Assembly: GCF_900156175.1 (NCBI RefSeq)
Contig: NZ_FTMV01000010.1
Coordinates: 62,001 to 126,000, forward strand
Direction: 5' to 3'
Source: Janthinobacterium sp. TND4EL3
GTDB taxonomy: Bacteria > Pseudomonadota > Gammaproteobacteria > Burkholderiales > Burkholderiaceae_D
Length of the DNA: 64,000 nucleotides
Both the position numbers and the translations under genes were made by a program. The notes under the pieces were generated by a model. The model was given only the letters and a program-made list of their open reading frames with translations, had not been told where the DNA came from and ran no database searches. Of this stretch, positions 1-9,537 are shown one piece after another (positions within the stretch are counted from its first letter, which is position 1; each line of letters opens with the position of its first letter).

Positions 1-1374
1 CGCGCCATCACCCTGGGCGACGACTTGAGCAAGGTACTCGTGACGATCGACATGAGCAAGGAGGCGCGCCGTTTCGCCACCGCCGATTCGCGCTTCTGGG
101 TGGTGCGCCCGCAGATCGGCGCCAGCGGCGTGACGGGCCTGGGCACTCTGCTGTCGGGCGCCTACATCGGCGTCGACACGGGCAAGTCGGAACAGAAGAA
201 GGAAAATTTCGTCGGCATGGAGAGTCCGCCCGCCGTGGCCGGCGACCAGAAGGGCAAGCTGTACACCCTGCATGCGGACAGCCTCGGCTCCGTCGACGTG
301 GGCTCGCCCCTGTTCTTCCACCGCCTGAGGGTGGGCAAGGTGGTCAGCTTCGCGCTGGACAAGGACGGCAACGGCATCACCATGTCGGTCTTCGTGAACG
401 CGCCGTACGACCAGTTCGTCGGCAAGGATGCGCGCTGGTGGCATGCCAGCGGCGTTGACGTGCGCCTCGATTCCAACGGCTTCAAATTGAATACGCAGTC
501 GCTGGCCGCCATGCTGGTGGGCGGCATCGCCTTCGAGGCGGAAAACGGCCGCAAACCCGTCGAACCGGCGCCGGCTGGCACCAATTATCGCCTGGCGGCT
601 GACGAGGCCAGCGCCATGCGCGAGCCCGATGGCGAGGCCATCACCACCGTGTTCTATTTCGACCAGTCCCTGCGCGGCTTGCAGCCCGGAGCCACGGTCG
701 ATTTCCGCGGCATCGTATTGGGCGAGGTGCGTTCGGTCGGTATCGAGTTCGACCCCGTGAAGAAGAACTTCCGCATGCCCGTCACCGTCAACCTGTACCC
801 GGCCCGCCTGGGCATGCGCTTCAAGGCGGCCGTCGACGATGAGGAAGGCTCGGCGGGCCACCAGCTGCTCGAACGCATGGTCAGCCGTGGATTGCGCGCG
901 CAGCTGCGCACTGGCAACCTGCTGACCAGCCAGCTGTACATCGCGCTGGACTTTTTCCCGAAAGCGCCGAAGGTGGCGCTCGATCCGAACAGGTACCCGC
1001 TGGAAGTGCCGACCGTACCGAATACCCTCGATGAATTGCAGACGCAGATCGCCAGCATCGCCCGCAAGCTCGATCAGGTACCGTATGCGGAGATCGGCAA
1101 TAACCTCAACGCGACCATCAAGCAGGCCAATACCCTGTTCAAGCAGCTCGATGGCCAGGTGGTGCCGGAAATGCGCGATACCCTGACGGCGGCGAAACAG
1201 ACGTTCGGCACGGCCGAACAGGTGCTGCAAAAGGATTCGCCGCTGCAGTCGGACGTGCGCCAGGCCTTGCAGCAGCTGACGCAAACCCTGCAATCGCTCA
1301 ATGCCCTGTCCGATTACCTGGAACGCCACCCCGAGTCCCTGATCCGCGGTAAAAAAGGAGATGGAAAAAAATGA
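1..1374 (+). CDS. pqiB: PqiB-type MCE-domain intermembrane transport protein (5' partial)
   Basis: The frame is open from base 1, so the gene starts left of the window; 457 codons remain. Three MCE-like repeats are visible: the end of the first at the left edge, a second around residues 85-140 (starting near 'GKLYTLHADSLGSVDVG') and a third around residues 215-265 ('GLQPGATVDFRGIVLGEV'). A long helical C-terminal region follows, as in PqiB, whose MCE rings form a tunnel across the periplasm for lipid traffic between membranes. The stop overlaps the start of the next gene (ATGA), which encodes a PqiC-like lipoprotein, so this is the end of a pqiABC operon; pqiA should lie just outside. The family is clear; the exact paralogue (PqiB or YebT) is settled by the PqiC neighbour. 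Confidence 0.9.
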   Translation, partial: RAITLGDDLSKVLVTIDMSKEARRFATADSRFWVVRPQIGASGVTGLGTLLSGAYIGVDTGKSEQKKENFVGMESPPAVAGDQKGKLYTLHADSLGSVDVGSPLFFHRLRVGKVVSFALDKDGNGITMSVFVNAPYDQFVGKDARWWHASGVDVRLDSNGFKLNTQSLAAMLVGGIAFEAENGRKPVEPAPAGTNYRLAADEASAMREPDGEAITTVFYFDQSLRGLQPGATVDFRGIVLGEVRSVGIEFDPVKKNFRMPVTVNLYPARLGMRFKAAVDDEEGSAGHQLLERMVSRGLRAQLRTGNLLTSQLYIALDFFPKAPKVALDPNRYPLEVPTVPNTLDELQTQIASIARKLDQVPYAEIGNNLNATIKQANTLFKQLDGQVVPEMRDTLTAAKQTFGTAEQVLQKDSPLQSDVRQALQQLTQTLQSLNALSDYLERHPESLIRGKKGDGKK

Positions 1375-1967
1375 TGAAGCCGATGTTTTCCGCGCTGCTG
1401 GCGGCCAGCCTGCTGGGTGCCTGCTCCACGCCCCAGCCCGAGCATTTCTATACGCTCAGCGGCGGCGCCGACGCGCAGCCGGCCAAGCCCGTCAAATACT
1501 ATGTCGAGGTGCTGGCCGTCAGCGTGCCGCAGCAGGTGAGCCGCAACCAGTTTGTCGTGACGGCGCCGTCGGGCCGCATCGAATTGCTGGAGCAGCAGCG
1601 CTGGGCGGGGCCGCTGGCCGGCGAGATCGGCCAGGCCCTGTCGACGGCCGTGACGAACGATCTGGGCGCCATCGACGTGTTCCGCACGCCGCATCCGGAC
1701 GACTTGCCCGTGTACCGCATCAGCACCAACGTGCAGCGTTTCGAGTCCGTGATGGGCCAGTATGCGCTGATCGATGCCGTGTGGAGCGTGCGCCAGCTGG
1801 CCAGCAGCAAGGTCGTCACTTGCCGCACGGTGGCCAATGAAAAGGTGGGCGCCGGCTACGATGAACTGGTACTCGGTCACCGCCGCGCCGTGAACCGCAT
1901 CGCCGCCGATGCGGCGAGCGTCGTGCGCGCTTTTGACAACGGCAGCGCCGCCTGTCCGGCCGCCTGA
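1371..1967 (+). CDS. pqiC: PqiC/YmbA-family outer-membrane lipoprotein
   Basis: This 198-residue protein begins with a lipoprotein signal peptide whose lipobox ends LLGAC, making Cys18 the acylated residue. The mature start 'STPQPEHFYTL' is typical of the ABC-type transport auxiliary lipoprotein (DUF330/PqiC) family, which docks the PqiB needle to the inner face of the outer membrane. An AAGGAG Shine-Dalgarno sequence lies inside the end of pqiB and the start codon overlaps the pqiB stop, so translation is probably coupled. Length is normal for the family. No terminator is obvious downstream. Confidence 0.9.
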   Translation: MMKPMFSALLAASLLGACSTPQPEHFYTLSGGADAQPAKPVKYYVEVLAVSVPQQVSRNQFVVTAPSGRIELLEQQRWAGPLAGEIGQALSTAVTNDLGAIDVFRTPHPDDLPVYRISTNVQRFESVMGQYALIDAVWSVRQLASSKVVTCRTVANEKVGAGYDELVLGHRRAVNRIAADAASVVRAFDNGSAACPAA

Positions 1968-2014
1968 GCCGTTTTCCGCTACCCAGTCCCGGCGGCCGCT
2001 GGTAAAATGCGGCC

Positions 2015-2413
2015 ATGGGAATGACCTTGTTCACGCGCCGCTTTGCCGCCTGGATCGCCTGTTTCGCGATCCTGCTGGCGGCGCTCGCGCCATCGGTTTC
2101 CCAGGCCGTCGCCAATGCCAAGCAGGAATCCGGCTCCGGCTGGGCGGAAATCTGCTCGGTGGCCGGCATCCGTTTTGTCCAGGTCGATGATGGCGGTGTC
2201 GATGGCAAGTCCGGCGACAAGGCCATGCAGATGGAGCATTGCGCCTTCTGTTCCACGCATGCGGGTTCCGTCGGCTTGCCGCCGGCCAGCCCCGTGCTGC
2301 CGTTGCTTGTGGCCAGCGGCACGGCTATTTTCCCGGCCCTGTACTACCAGTCCCCGTCCCCGCTGTTCATCTGGTCCACCGCGCAGTCGCGCGCGCCGCC
2401 CGGTCTCATTTAA
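2015..2413 (+). CDS. DUF2946-family small protein, exported or membrane-anchored
   Basis: A 132-residue protein with an N-terminal hydrophobic segment (about residues 10-30) that could be a signal peptide or anchor. The centre holds a His/Cys cluster, MEHCAFCSTH, which is the hallmark of DUF2946 and suggests metal binding. DUF2946 genes often precede TonB-dependent receptors linked to copper or iron, and such a receptor starts 78 bases downstream on the same strand. No biochemical function is established for the family that I can name. The ATG at 2015 is followed by a second in-frame ATG at 2021. Confidence 0.75.
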   Translation: MGMTLFTRRFAAWIACFAILLAALAPSVSQAVANAKQESGSGWAEICSVAGIRFVQVDDGGVDGKSGDKAMQMEHCAFCSTHAGSVGLPPASPVLPLLVASGTAIFPALYYQSPSPLFIWSTAQSRAPPGLI

Positions 2414-2490
2414 GTTTTCGCATTTTCAATGCTGGCGCTGTCCACCTTGCGGTGTGACGCCCCGCATCCGCACACTTATACGAGAATCAC

Positions 2491-4614
2491 ATGAACAAGA
2501 AATCATTGGTGCTGGCCGTCGCCATCGCCCTGGCTTATCCGTGCGCGCAGGCGCAGCAACTTGACCAAACCGACCACGCCATCGACACCGTCGTCGTCTC
2601 CGGCTCGCGCGCGCAAGCGTGGCTGTCCGAGACGCCGCAGGCCATCGGCGTCGTCAATGCCAAAACGCTGGAACGCGACAAGCCCAGGACCATGGGCGAT
2701 ATCCTCAACCGCATCGCCGGCGTGTACTGGAACGACCTGGGCAACGAGCAGCACAGCATGAGCATCCGCCAGCCCATCGGCACGAATGCCGTCTACCAGT
2801 ACCTGGAAGACGGCATTCCCATCCGTCCGCTGGGTGTCTTCAACCACAACTCGCTCAACGAAATGAACATGGCAGGAGCCAGCGGCGTGGAAGTGGTGAA
2901 GGGCGCCGCCTCGTCGCTGTACGGCAGCAATGCCGTCGGCGGCGCCGTCAATTTCCTCACGGCCGGCGCCAGCGCCACGCCGACGGCAAGCGCGGGCGTG
3001 CGGCGCGACAACGTGGGCGGCTTCACCCGCTACGATACTGCCGCCAGCGATACCTGGGGGCCGCTGGGACTGCGCTTTTCCCACTACAGTTCGCGCCGTT
3101 CGCGCGACAACTGGCAAGAGTACAGCTATGGCGACAAGGATTCGTTCTCGCTGCGCGCCGACTATGCGCTCGGCCCCGCGTCGCAGCTGCGCGCCACCAT
3201 CGTGCACACGGATCTCGATGCGGCCATGACGGGCAGCCTGTTCGAGGACGATTACCGCCATGCCCCCGGCAAGAGCCTCAATACCTTCACCTACCGCAAG
3301 GACAAGACCACGCGCATGAACCTGGCGTGGGAGGGCGCGACGACGGCCAATGGCACGAGCACCGTCACCGTGTTTACACGCAAGAACGACCATGGGCAGA
3401 TTCCCGCGTATTCCATCGGCAGTTGCGCGGGGCTGCTGTGCAAGGGCGTCATCAACAACAACCACGTCGATTCGCTGGGGCTGGATGTGAAACACCAGCA
3501 GGAATTCGCGTGGCTGCGTTCGCGCCTGGTCGCCGGCGTGTACGTGGACAAGAGCGACAATCCCTTTGTCAGCGATAATCTGTCCATCGTGCGCGATGCT
3601 GGCACGGGCCGCTATCTGCGCTATACGCTGGCCAATGCGTCCAATCCGCAGGGCGTGCGCGACTACCAGACGGACATTTTGAACACGGCCGTCTTCGCGC
3701 AGTGGGAATTTTCTCCGCTGGCGGGCACGCGCGTGGTGCTGGGCGGGCGTTCGGACGCCATCCGCTACGACTACCGCAACAATCTGGCGCCCGGCGGCAG
3801 CGTCAATTACGGCGCCCCCGACGAGTCGCGCAGCTTTTCGCATGTGAGCCCGAAGCTGGGCGCCACCTACGCCATCGGCCACGCGGGCAGCGCGTATGCG
3901 AACGTCAGCCAGGGTTTTACGCCGCCCGAAGTGAGCCAGCTGTATGGCAAGACGGGCATCGCCGACTTGCAGCCGTCCGTCTACAACAACTATGAGCTGG
4001 GCTTGCGCTGGGCCTTTTTGCAAGGCCGCTTGAAACTCGACACGGCCCTGTACCGGCTCGACGGGCGCGATACCATCGTCAGCTACACGCTCTCGCCGGG
4101 CAACAGCGAAAACCGCAATGCTGGACGCACGCGCAGCGAAGGCCTGGAGCTGGGCCTGAACTACGACAGCGGCCCGTTCGACGCGCGCTTCGCCACGGCC
4201 ATCGCGCGCCACCGCTACCTGCGCTACCAGGTCTCCAGTACCCTCGATTACAGCGGCCGGATCATGCCGCAGGCGCCGCGCGACATCACCTCGTTCGAGA
4301 TCGGCTACAAGCCCGTGACGGGCGCGCGTATCGCACTCGAAGCCGTGCATCAGGGTCGCTACTGGATGAACAACGCCAACACGGTGGAGTATGGCGGCCA
4401 CGCGCTGCTGAACCTGCGCGCCAGCTACCGGCTCGCGCGCGGCCTGGAAGCGTGGGTACAGGTGCGCAACCTGGCCGATAAACGCTATGCCGATTCGGCC
4501 AGCAGCAGCTACGCGGGCACGGGCAGCTACGCGGCCAATACGCAGAACCAGTACACGCCCGGTGCGCCGCGCAGCGTGATGCTGGGCCTGGCCTATACCT
4601 ATGACGGACTGTGA
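2491..4614 (+). CDS. TonB-dependent outer-membrane receptor (metal or metallophore uptake)
   Basis: A 707-residue receptor. Residues 1-22 form a Sec signal peptide ending AQAQ. A plug domain follows (about 35-160), containing the conserved stretch GVEVVKGAASSLYGSNAVGG, then a 22-strand barrel region ending in an aromatic-rich C-terminus. It sits between a DUF2946 gene and a PepSY-domain gene, and overlaps the latter region closely, so the three form one operon. In known systems this grouping goes with copper or iron/siderophore uptake, the PepSY protein acting at the inner membrane. The substrate cannot be read from the sequence. The ATG at 2491 directly precedes a good signal peptide. Confidence 0.85.
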   Translation: MNKKSLVLAVAIALAYPCAQAQQLDQTDHAIDTVVVSGSRAQAWLSETPQAIGVVNAKTLERDKPRTMGDILNRIAGVYWNDLGNEQHSMSIRQPIGTNAVYQYLEDGIPIRPLGVFNHNSLNEMNMAGASGVEVVKGAASSLYGSNAVGGAVNFLTAGASATPTASAGVRRDNVGGFTRYDTAASDTWGPLGLRFSHYSSRRSRDNWQEYSYGDKDSFSLRADYALGPASQLRATIVHTDLDAAMTGSLFEDDYRHAPGKSLNTFTYRKDKTTRMNLAWEGATTANGTSTVTVFTRKNDHGQIPAYSIGSCAGLLCKGVINNNHVDSLGLDVKHQQEFAWLRSRLVAGVYVDKSDNPFVSDNLSIVRDAGTGRYLRYTLANASNPQGVRDYQTDILNTAVFAQWEFSPLAGTRVVLGGRSDAIRYDYRNNLAPGGSVNYGAPDESRSFSHVSPKLGATYAIGHAGSAYANVSQGFTPPEVSQLYGKTGIADLQPSVYNNYELGLRWAFLQGRLKLDTALYRLDGRDTIVSYTLSPGNSENRNAGRTRSEGLELGLNYDSGPFDARFATAIARHRYLRYQVSSTLDYSGRIMPQAPRDITSFEIGYKPVTGARIALEAVHQGRYWMNNANTVEYGGHALLNLRASYRLARGLEAWVQVRNLADKRYADSASSSYAGTGSYAANTQNQYTPGAPRSVMLGLAYTYDGL

Positions 4615-4622
4615 GGATGGCC

Positions 4623-5963
4623 ATGGACGACGCAACCTTCCTTCTCGCACGGCGCAAAGGCCTGTACTGGCGCATCCACTTCTGGGCCGCGCTGATCGCC
4701 TCGCCATTTGCCCTGGTGGCCACCCTGACGGGCATTTTGTATGTGTTCACGCCGCAGATCGAGGCAAGGCTGTACCAGCACCTCGATCACGTGGCGCCGC
4801 AATCGTCCATGTTGCCGCTGGACGCCGCCGTGGCAGCCGCCGAGCGTGCCGCGCCGCGCGGCTGGGCGGTGCAGCACGTGGTGCCGCCGTTTCAGCATGA
4901 CGATGCGGTGCAGGTGGCGTTCGCGCCGCCCGGCGGCGCGCCCGATGAACATGCGGGCCATGGCGCTCATGCCGCGCCGGTCAAGCCAAAATTCGGCCTG
5001 CCCGCGCAAGCCATCATCGTGTATGTGAATCCATATGACGCGCGCGTCTTGGGCAGCCTGGCCAGTAGCGAACGTTTCGGCAACTGGGCGAAAAAGCTGC
5101 ATTCACGCCTGCTGCAAAACGATGGCTGGCGCTGGATGATCGAGCTGGCCGCCAGCTGGCTGATGGTGATGCTGGTGACGGGCGTGGTGCTGTGGTGGCC
5201 GCGCGGCGCGCAAGCGGGCTTGCCGAAGCGCGGCGCGCGGGGACGCAACGGCTGGCGCCAGTGGCATGCCTTTCTCGGCGTGGCGCTGGGGCTGGTGAGT
5301 GCCGTGATCCTGACCACGGGGCTGACGTGGAGCCAGCAGGCGGGCGGGCGCATCCGCGCGCTGCGCGACGTCAGCGGCCAGGCGCCGCCGCCCGTGCCGC
5401 GCGGCCTGCACTCGACTGAGGAGGGCGCTCCGCTCGACTGGCAGGATGCGTGGCTAGTGGCGCGCAGTCACGCGCCCGCCATCGCCGTGCAGCTGACGGC
5501 GCCGGCCAGCCAGGACGATGTGTGGCGCGCCACCATGGCCGACCGCAGCCAGCCCACCTTGCGCTTCGACCTGCAATTCGACGCCTACAGCGGCAAGCCC
5601 CTGTATTACGCAGGGTGGGACGCGCAGACGGCGTTCGGCAAGGCCACCGCCATCGGCATCCCGTTTCACCGCGGTGAATTCGGCTGGTGGAACCAGGCCT
5701 TGCTGCTGCTGTTCGGCGCCAGCGTCCTGTTTTCGCTGGTTTCTGGCTGGGTGATGTTCTTCAAGCGGCGCCTGCCGGGCACTCTGGGCTTGCCCAAGCT
5801 GCTGCCGGGTGCCTGGACCTCGCCGTCCGCGCTGGCCTGGCTGGTGGCGGCCGGCATGTGCGCGCTGATGCCGCTGCTGCTCGTGTCGGGTGGCTTGCTG
5901 GTGCTGCTGGAGCTGGGGCTGGCAAAATGTGGGCCGCGTGTCGGCCGGATATGGCTGCGCTAG
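4623..5963 (+). CDS. PepSY-associated TM-helix protein (putative metal reductase/uptake partner)
   Basis: About 446 residues with four main hydrophobic segments: one near the N-terminus (WAALIASPFALVATLTGILY), one near residue 180 (ASWLMVMLVTGVVLWWP), one near residue 215, and a C-terminal pair. This is the layout of the PepSY_TM family (PiuB/FoxB type), whose members reduce or release iron from siderophores at the inner membrane. A His-rich loop (EHAGHGAHAAP) lies in the periplasmic part and fits metal handling. I choose ATG 4623 because GAGG lies 6 bases before it; a GTG at 4611 overlapping the receptor stop is the alternative. It is the last gene of the DUF2946-receptor-PepSY set. Confidence 0.8.
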   Translation: MDDATFLLARRKGLYWRIHFWAALIASPFALVATLTGILYVFTPQIEARLYQHLDHVAPQSSMLPLDAAVAAAERAAPRGWAVQHVVPPFQHDDAVQVAFAPPGGAPDEHAGHGAHAAPVKPKFGLPAQAIIVYVNPYDARVLGSLASSERFGNWAKKLHSRLLQNDGWRWMIELAASWLMVMLVTGVVLWWPRGAQAGLPKRGARGRNGWRQWHAFLGVALGLVSAVILTTGLTWSQQAGGRIRALRDVSGQAPPPVPRGLHSTEEGAPLDWQDAWLVARSHAPAIAVQLTAPASQDDVWRATMADRSQPTLRFDLQFDAYSGKPLYYAGWDAQTAFGKATAIGIPFHRGEFGWWNQALLLLFGASVLFSLVSGWVMFFKRRLPGTLGLPKLLPGAWTSPSALAWLVAAGMCALMPLLLVSGGLLVLLELGLAKCGPRVGRIWLR

Positions 5964-6019
5964 AATAAGGGGCGCGGCCAGGCTCGTTGCCAAGGGCCGC
6001 CCCTTTGCCTTGGCTGAAC

Positions 6020-6403
6020 ATGATATTCATCGACTTCCCCGCCCTGTCCACGCTGGCCGCCGCGTCGGCCGGCGTCACGCAAAAATGCAGCTGCTGCGCC
6101 GTCCCGCTCGATGCCTGGCAACGTCTTCCCATCTCGCTGGAGCTGGACCGCTTTGAAGAAATCGGTACCCTGCGCGAAGACCCGTACGAGGAACCGACGT
6201 TCAAGGAATATCACCCGCAGGGCACGCGCTACGACAGCGCGGACGCGCCCATCGCGCCGCGCTACTATCCCGCGAACCTGAGCCAGGTGGCCCGCTGCCT
6301 GGACTGCGGCCGCCATTACCTGCGCTACAACGAGGCGGGCGGCTATTTCACGGAATTGCGCATCCGCGCGCTGCGGCCGGAATTGCTGGCCGATGCGGCG
6401 TAA
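6020..6403 (+). CDS. Hypothetical protein with two CxxC motifs
   Basis: A 127-residue soluble protein of unknown function. Two Cys pairs, KCSCC near residue 23 and RCLDCG near residue 94, could form one split zinc ribbon. The middle is acidic and rich in Tyr and Pro. The frame can be extended to a TTG at 5987, but ATG 6020 gives a cleaner N-terminus. It lies 57 bases after the PepSY gene and converges on pcaD, so it may be the last cistron of the metal-uptake operon or stand alone. No family recognised. Confidence 0.55.
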   Translation: MIFIDFPALSTLAAASAGVTQKCSCCAVPLDAWQRLPISLELDRFEEIGTLREDPYEEPTFKEYHPQGTRYDSADAPIAPRYYPANLSQVARCLDCGRHYLRYNEAGGYFTELRIRALRPELLADAA

Positions 6404-6417
6404 GGTGCTGCACGTCG

Positions 6418-7200
6418 TCAGTCGGCACGCAGGAAATCGAGCAGCAGTCCCGTAAACGCGAGGTCCGCTTCGATATTCGACAGATGCGACGCATCGACAG
6501 TGGCCAATTCCGCATGGAAGATAGCCTGCTGCATCAACAAGGCATCGGCGATGGTAGTGACGGGATCGAGCGTGCCGGCGATGATCAGCGTCGGCGCGGC
6601 GATGTCCTGGATGGCACCGCGCAGGTCGGCCTCGGCCAGCGCGTCGCAGCAGCTGGCGTAGCCTTGCGGATCCTGGCGGCGCAGCTTGTCGAGCATGGCG
6701 GCGATGGTGGCCGGGCGCGCGGCGATGAATTCCGGGCTGAACCAGCGTCCGGCCGCGCCGTCCGCGATGGCGTCGAGTCCTTCCTGGCGCACGCTGTGCG
6801 CGCGGGTGGCCCACCCTTGCTGCGAGCCGACCTTGGCGGCCGTATTCGCCAGCACCAGCTTGTGCAGGCGCTGCGGCGCATGGATGCCCAGCCACTGCCC
6901 CGTCACCCCGCCCATCGACAAGCCGCAGAAATGGGCCTGTCCGATATGCAGGTGGTCGAGCAGGGCGAGGACATCCTGTGCCAGCATCTGTACGCTGTAC
7001 GGTCCCGGCGGACTGGCCGAGGCGCCATGGCCACGCGTGTCATAGCGCAGCACGTGGAAGTGCGGCGCCAGTGCTTCGGCTTGCGCATCCCACATGGACA
7101 AGTCCGTCCCCAGTGAATTCGACAGTACTACGCAGGGTTTGTGCGGATCGCCTTCGCTGCGGTAATGCAGCGTAGCGCCCTTGATATCGGCGAATGGCAT
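6418..7200 (-). CDS. pcaD: 3-oxoadipate enol-lactonase
   Basis: A 260-residue alpha/beta hydrolase that opens 3-oxoadipate enol-lactone to 3-oxoadipate, the last lactone step of the ortho-cleavage route. The nucleophile elbow CGLSMGG places Ser95; the acid is in AGTLDPVT and the base in ASHLSN near the C-terminus. The N-terminal part, with LSNSLGTDLSMWD and YDTRGHG, is characteristic of PcaD. It is the last gene of the minus-strand catBCA-benABCD-pcaD operon, nine bases after benD. The CoA-transferase (PcaIJ) and thiolase (PcaF) needed to finish the pathway are not in the window. Confidence 0.92.
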   Translation of the reverse strand: MPFADIKGATLHYRSEGDPHKPCVVLSNSLGTDLSMWDAQAEALAPHFHVLRYDTRGHGASASPPGPYSVQMLAQDVLALLDHLHIGQAHFCGLSMGGVTGQWLGIHAPQRLHKLVLANTAAKVGSQQGWATRAHSVRQEGLDAIADGAAGRWFSPEFIAARPATIAAMLDKLRRQDPQGYASCCDALAEADLRGAIQDIAAPTLIIAGTLDPVTTIADALLMQQAIFHAELATVDASHLSNIEADLAFTGLLLDFLRAD

Positions 7201-7209
7201 GGGCTGCTC

Positions 7210-7995
7210 CTATCCCTGGTCGCCGCCACCGACAGGCAGCACGCTGCCCGTGATGTACGACGCTTCATCCGAGGCGAGAAACAGGATCGCGCCCACTTGT
7301 TCATCGATGCTGCCATAGCGGTGCATGGCGCTGCTGGCGATGGTCTGGTCGACGATACCCTGGTACCAGCGCAGTTCCTGCTCATTGAGGGGCGTGCTGT
7401 TGCGTGGAATCGCGCGCGGCGGCGCTTCCGTGCCGCCCGTGGCGACGGCATTGACGCGGATGCCGTGTTCCGCGTTTTCCAGCGCCAGGCTGGCCGTCAG
7501 CGCATTCACGCCGCCCTTGGCCGCCGCGTACGGCACGCGGTAGATGCTGCGCGTGGCGATGGAAGAGACATTGACGATGGCGCCGCCGCCCTGTTCCAGC
7601 ATGGCTGGCAGCACCGCGCGGCAGCACCACAGGGTGGGAAACAGCGAACGGCGGATTTCCGCCTCGATCTGCTCTTCCCCGTAGACCTCGAAAGGCTGGG
7701 CCCAGATGGTGCCGCCCACATTGTTGATCAACACGTCGATGCGGCCGAAATCGGCCATGGCCAGCTCGGCCAGCTGGCGCGCGCCCGCATAGTGCTCCAG
7801 GTCGGCCTTGCAGACGCTGACGCGCGCGCCCAGGGCAACCGCTTCGGCGGCCACCTGTTCGACCAGGTCGGCGCGGTCGGCCAGCACCAGCTGCGCGCCT
7901 TCGCGCGCGGCGCGCAGCGCGACGCCGCGGCCGATGCCCTGCGCCGCGCCCGTGACCAGCACGACCTTGTCGGCAAATCGTTGACGATCACTCAT
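7210..7995 (-). CDS. benD: Benzoate cis-diol dehydrogenase (short-chain dehydrogenase)
   Basis: A 261-residue short-chain dehydrogenase/reductase. The NAD-binding motif TGAAQGIGRG is at residues 15-24, the structural motif NNVGG at 91-95, and the catalytic Tyr156-x3-Lys160 with Ser144/145 upstream. In its place after benABC it oxidises 1,6-dihydroxycyclohexa-2,4-diene-1-carboxylate to catechol with release of CO2. Three bases separate it from benC, so it is translated from the same message. Length matches BenD/XylL. Confidence 0.93.
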   Translation of the reverse strand: MSDRQRFADKVVLVTGAAQGIGRGVALRAAREGAQLVLADRADLVEQVAAEAVALGARVSVCKADLEHYAGARQLAELAMADFGRIDVLINNVGGTIWAQPFEVYGEEQIEAEIRRSLFPTLWCCRAVLPAMLEQGGGAIVNVSSIATRSIYRVPYAAAKGGVNALTASLALENAEHGIRVNAVATGGTEAPPRAIPRNSTPLNEQELRWYQGIVDQTIASSAMHRYGSIDEQVGAILFLASDEASYITGSVLPVGGGDQG

Positions 7996-7998
7996 TTT

Positions 7999-9045
<1,047 letters not shown>

Positions 9046-9537
9046 TTAAATGTGGTACACGTCGATGACCTGGTTGATGTAGTCGTTTTTCAGGACGACA
9101 TATTTGTTCAGGATCAGCGGCTGTGCGCCGGAAAAATCGATGACGTAGCGCGACATGCCGAAGTAGCTGTAGTCGCGCTTGTAGCGGTGGCTCAGCGTGT
9201 GCCAGTTGAAGCGCACGGTGCAGATGGCGCCGTCCTGGCTTTCCAGCTCGATGTTGGCGATGTTATGGCTGGTGCGCGTGTCCGGCATGGTGGCGCTGGA
9301 ACGCTCGGTCTTGATGCGGAAGACGCGGTCCTCCAGGCCCTGGCGGGTTGGATAGAAGATCAGCGAGATTTCGCGCTGCGGATCGGTGATCAGGGTGTCG
9401 TCATCATCCCAGGCCGGCATCCAGAACTGCGCATCCGGGTGATAGCACGCGAGCCAGTCATCCCATTGTTCGTCGTCCAGCAGGCGGCTTTCGCGGTACA
9501 GGAAGCCGGCGATGTCGTGCTGCGCGATGGCGCTCAT
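9046..9537 (-). CDS. benB: Benzoate 1,2-dioxygenase beta subunit
   Basis: A 163-residue ring-hydroxylating dioxygenase small subunit (SnoaL-like cone fold). Features typical of BenB/XylY include the N-terminal [20 protein letters not shown], the central [19 protein letters not shown], and the C-terminal ending DVYHI. It has structural rather than catalytic roles in the alpha3beta3 oxygenase. Its start overlaps the benA stop by four bases (ATGA), which fits coupled, equimolar synthesis of the two subunits. Confidence 0.95.
   Translation of the reverse strand: MSAIAQHDIAGFLYRESRLLDDEQWDDWLACYHPDAQFWMPAWDDDDTLITDPQREISLIFYPTRQGLEDRVFRIKTERSSATMPDTRTSHNIANIELESQDGAICTVRFNWHTLSHRYKRDYSYFGMSRYVIDFSGAQPLILNKYVVLKNDYINQVIDVYHI

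Noticed and set aside
2503-4707. 734-codon open frame on the minus strand opposite the first TonB receptor
   Set aside because: It mirrors the receptor codons, gives an Arg/Ala/His-rich protein with no domain, and the plus-strand receptor is unambiguous.
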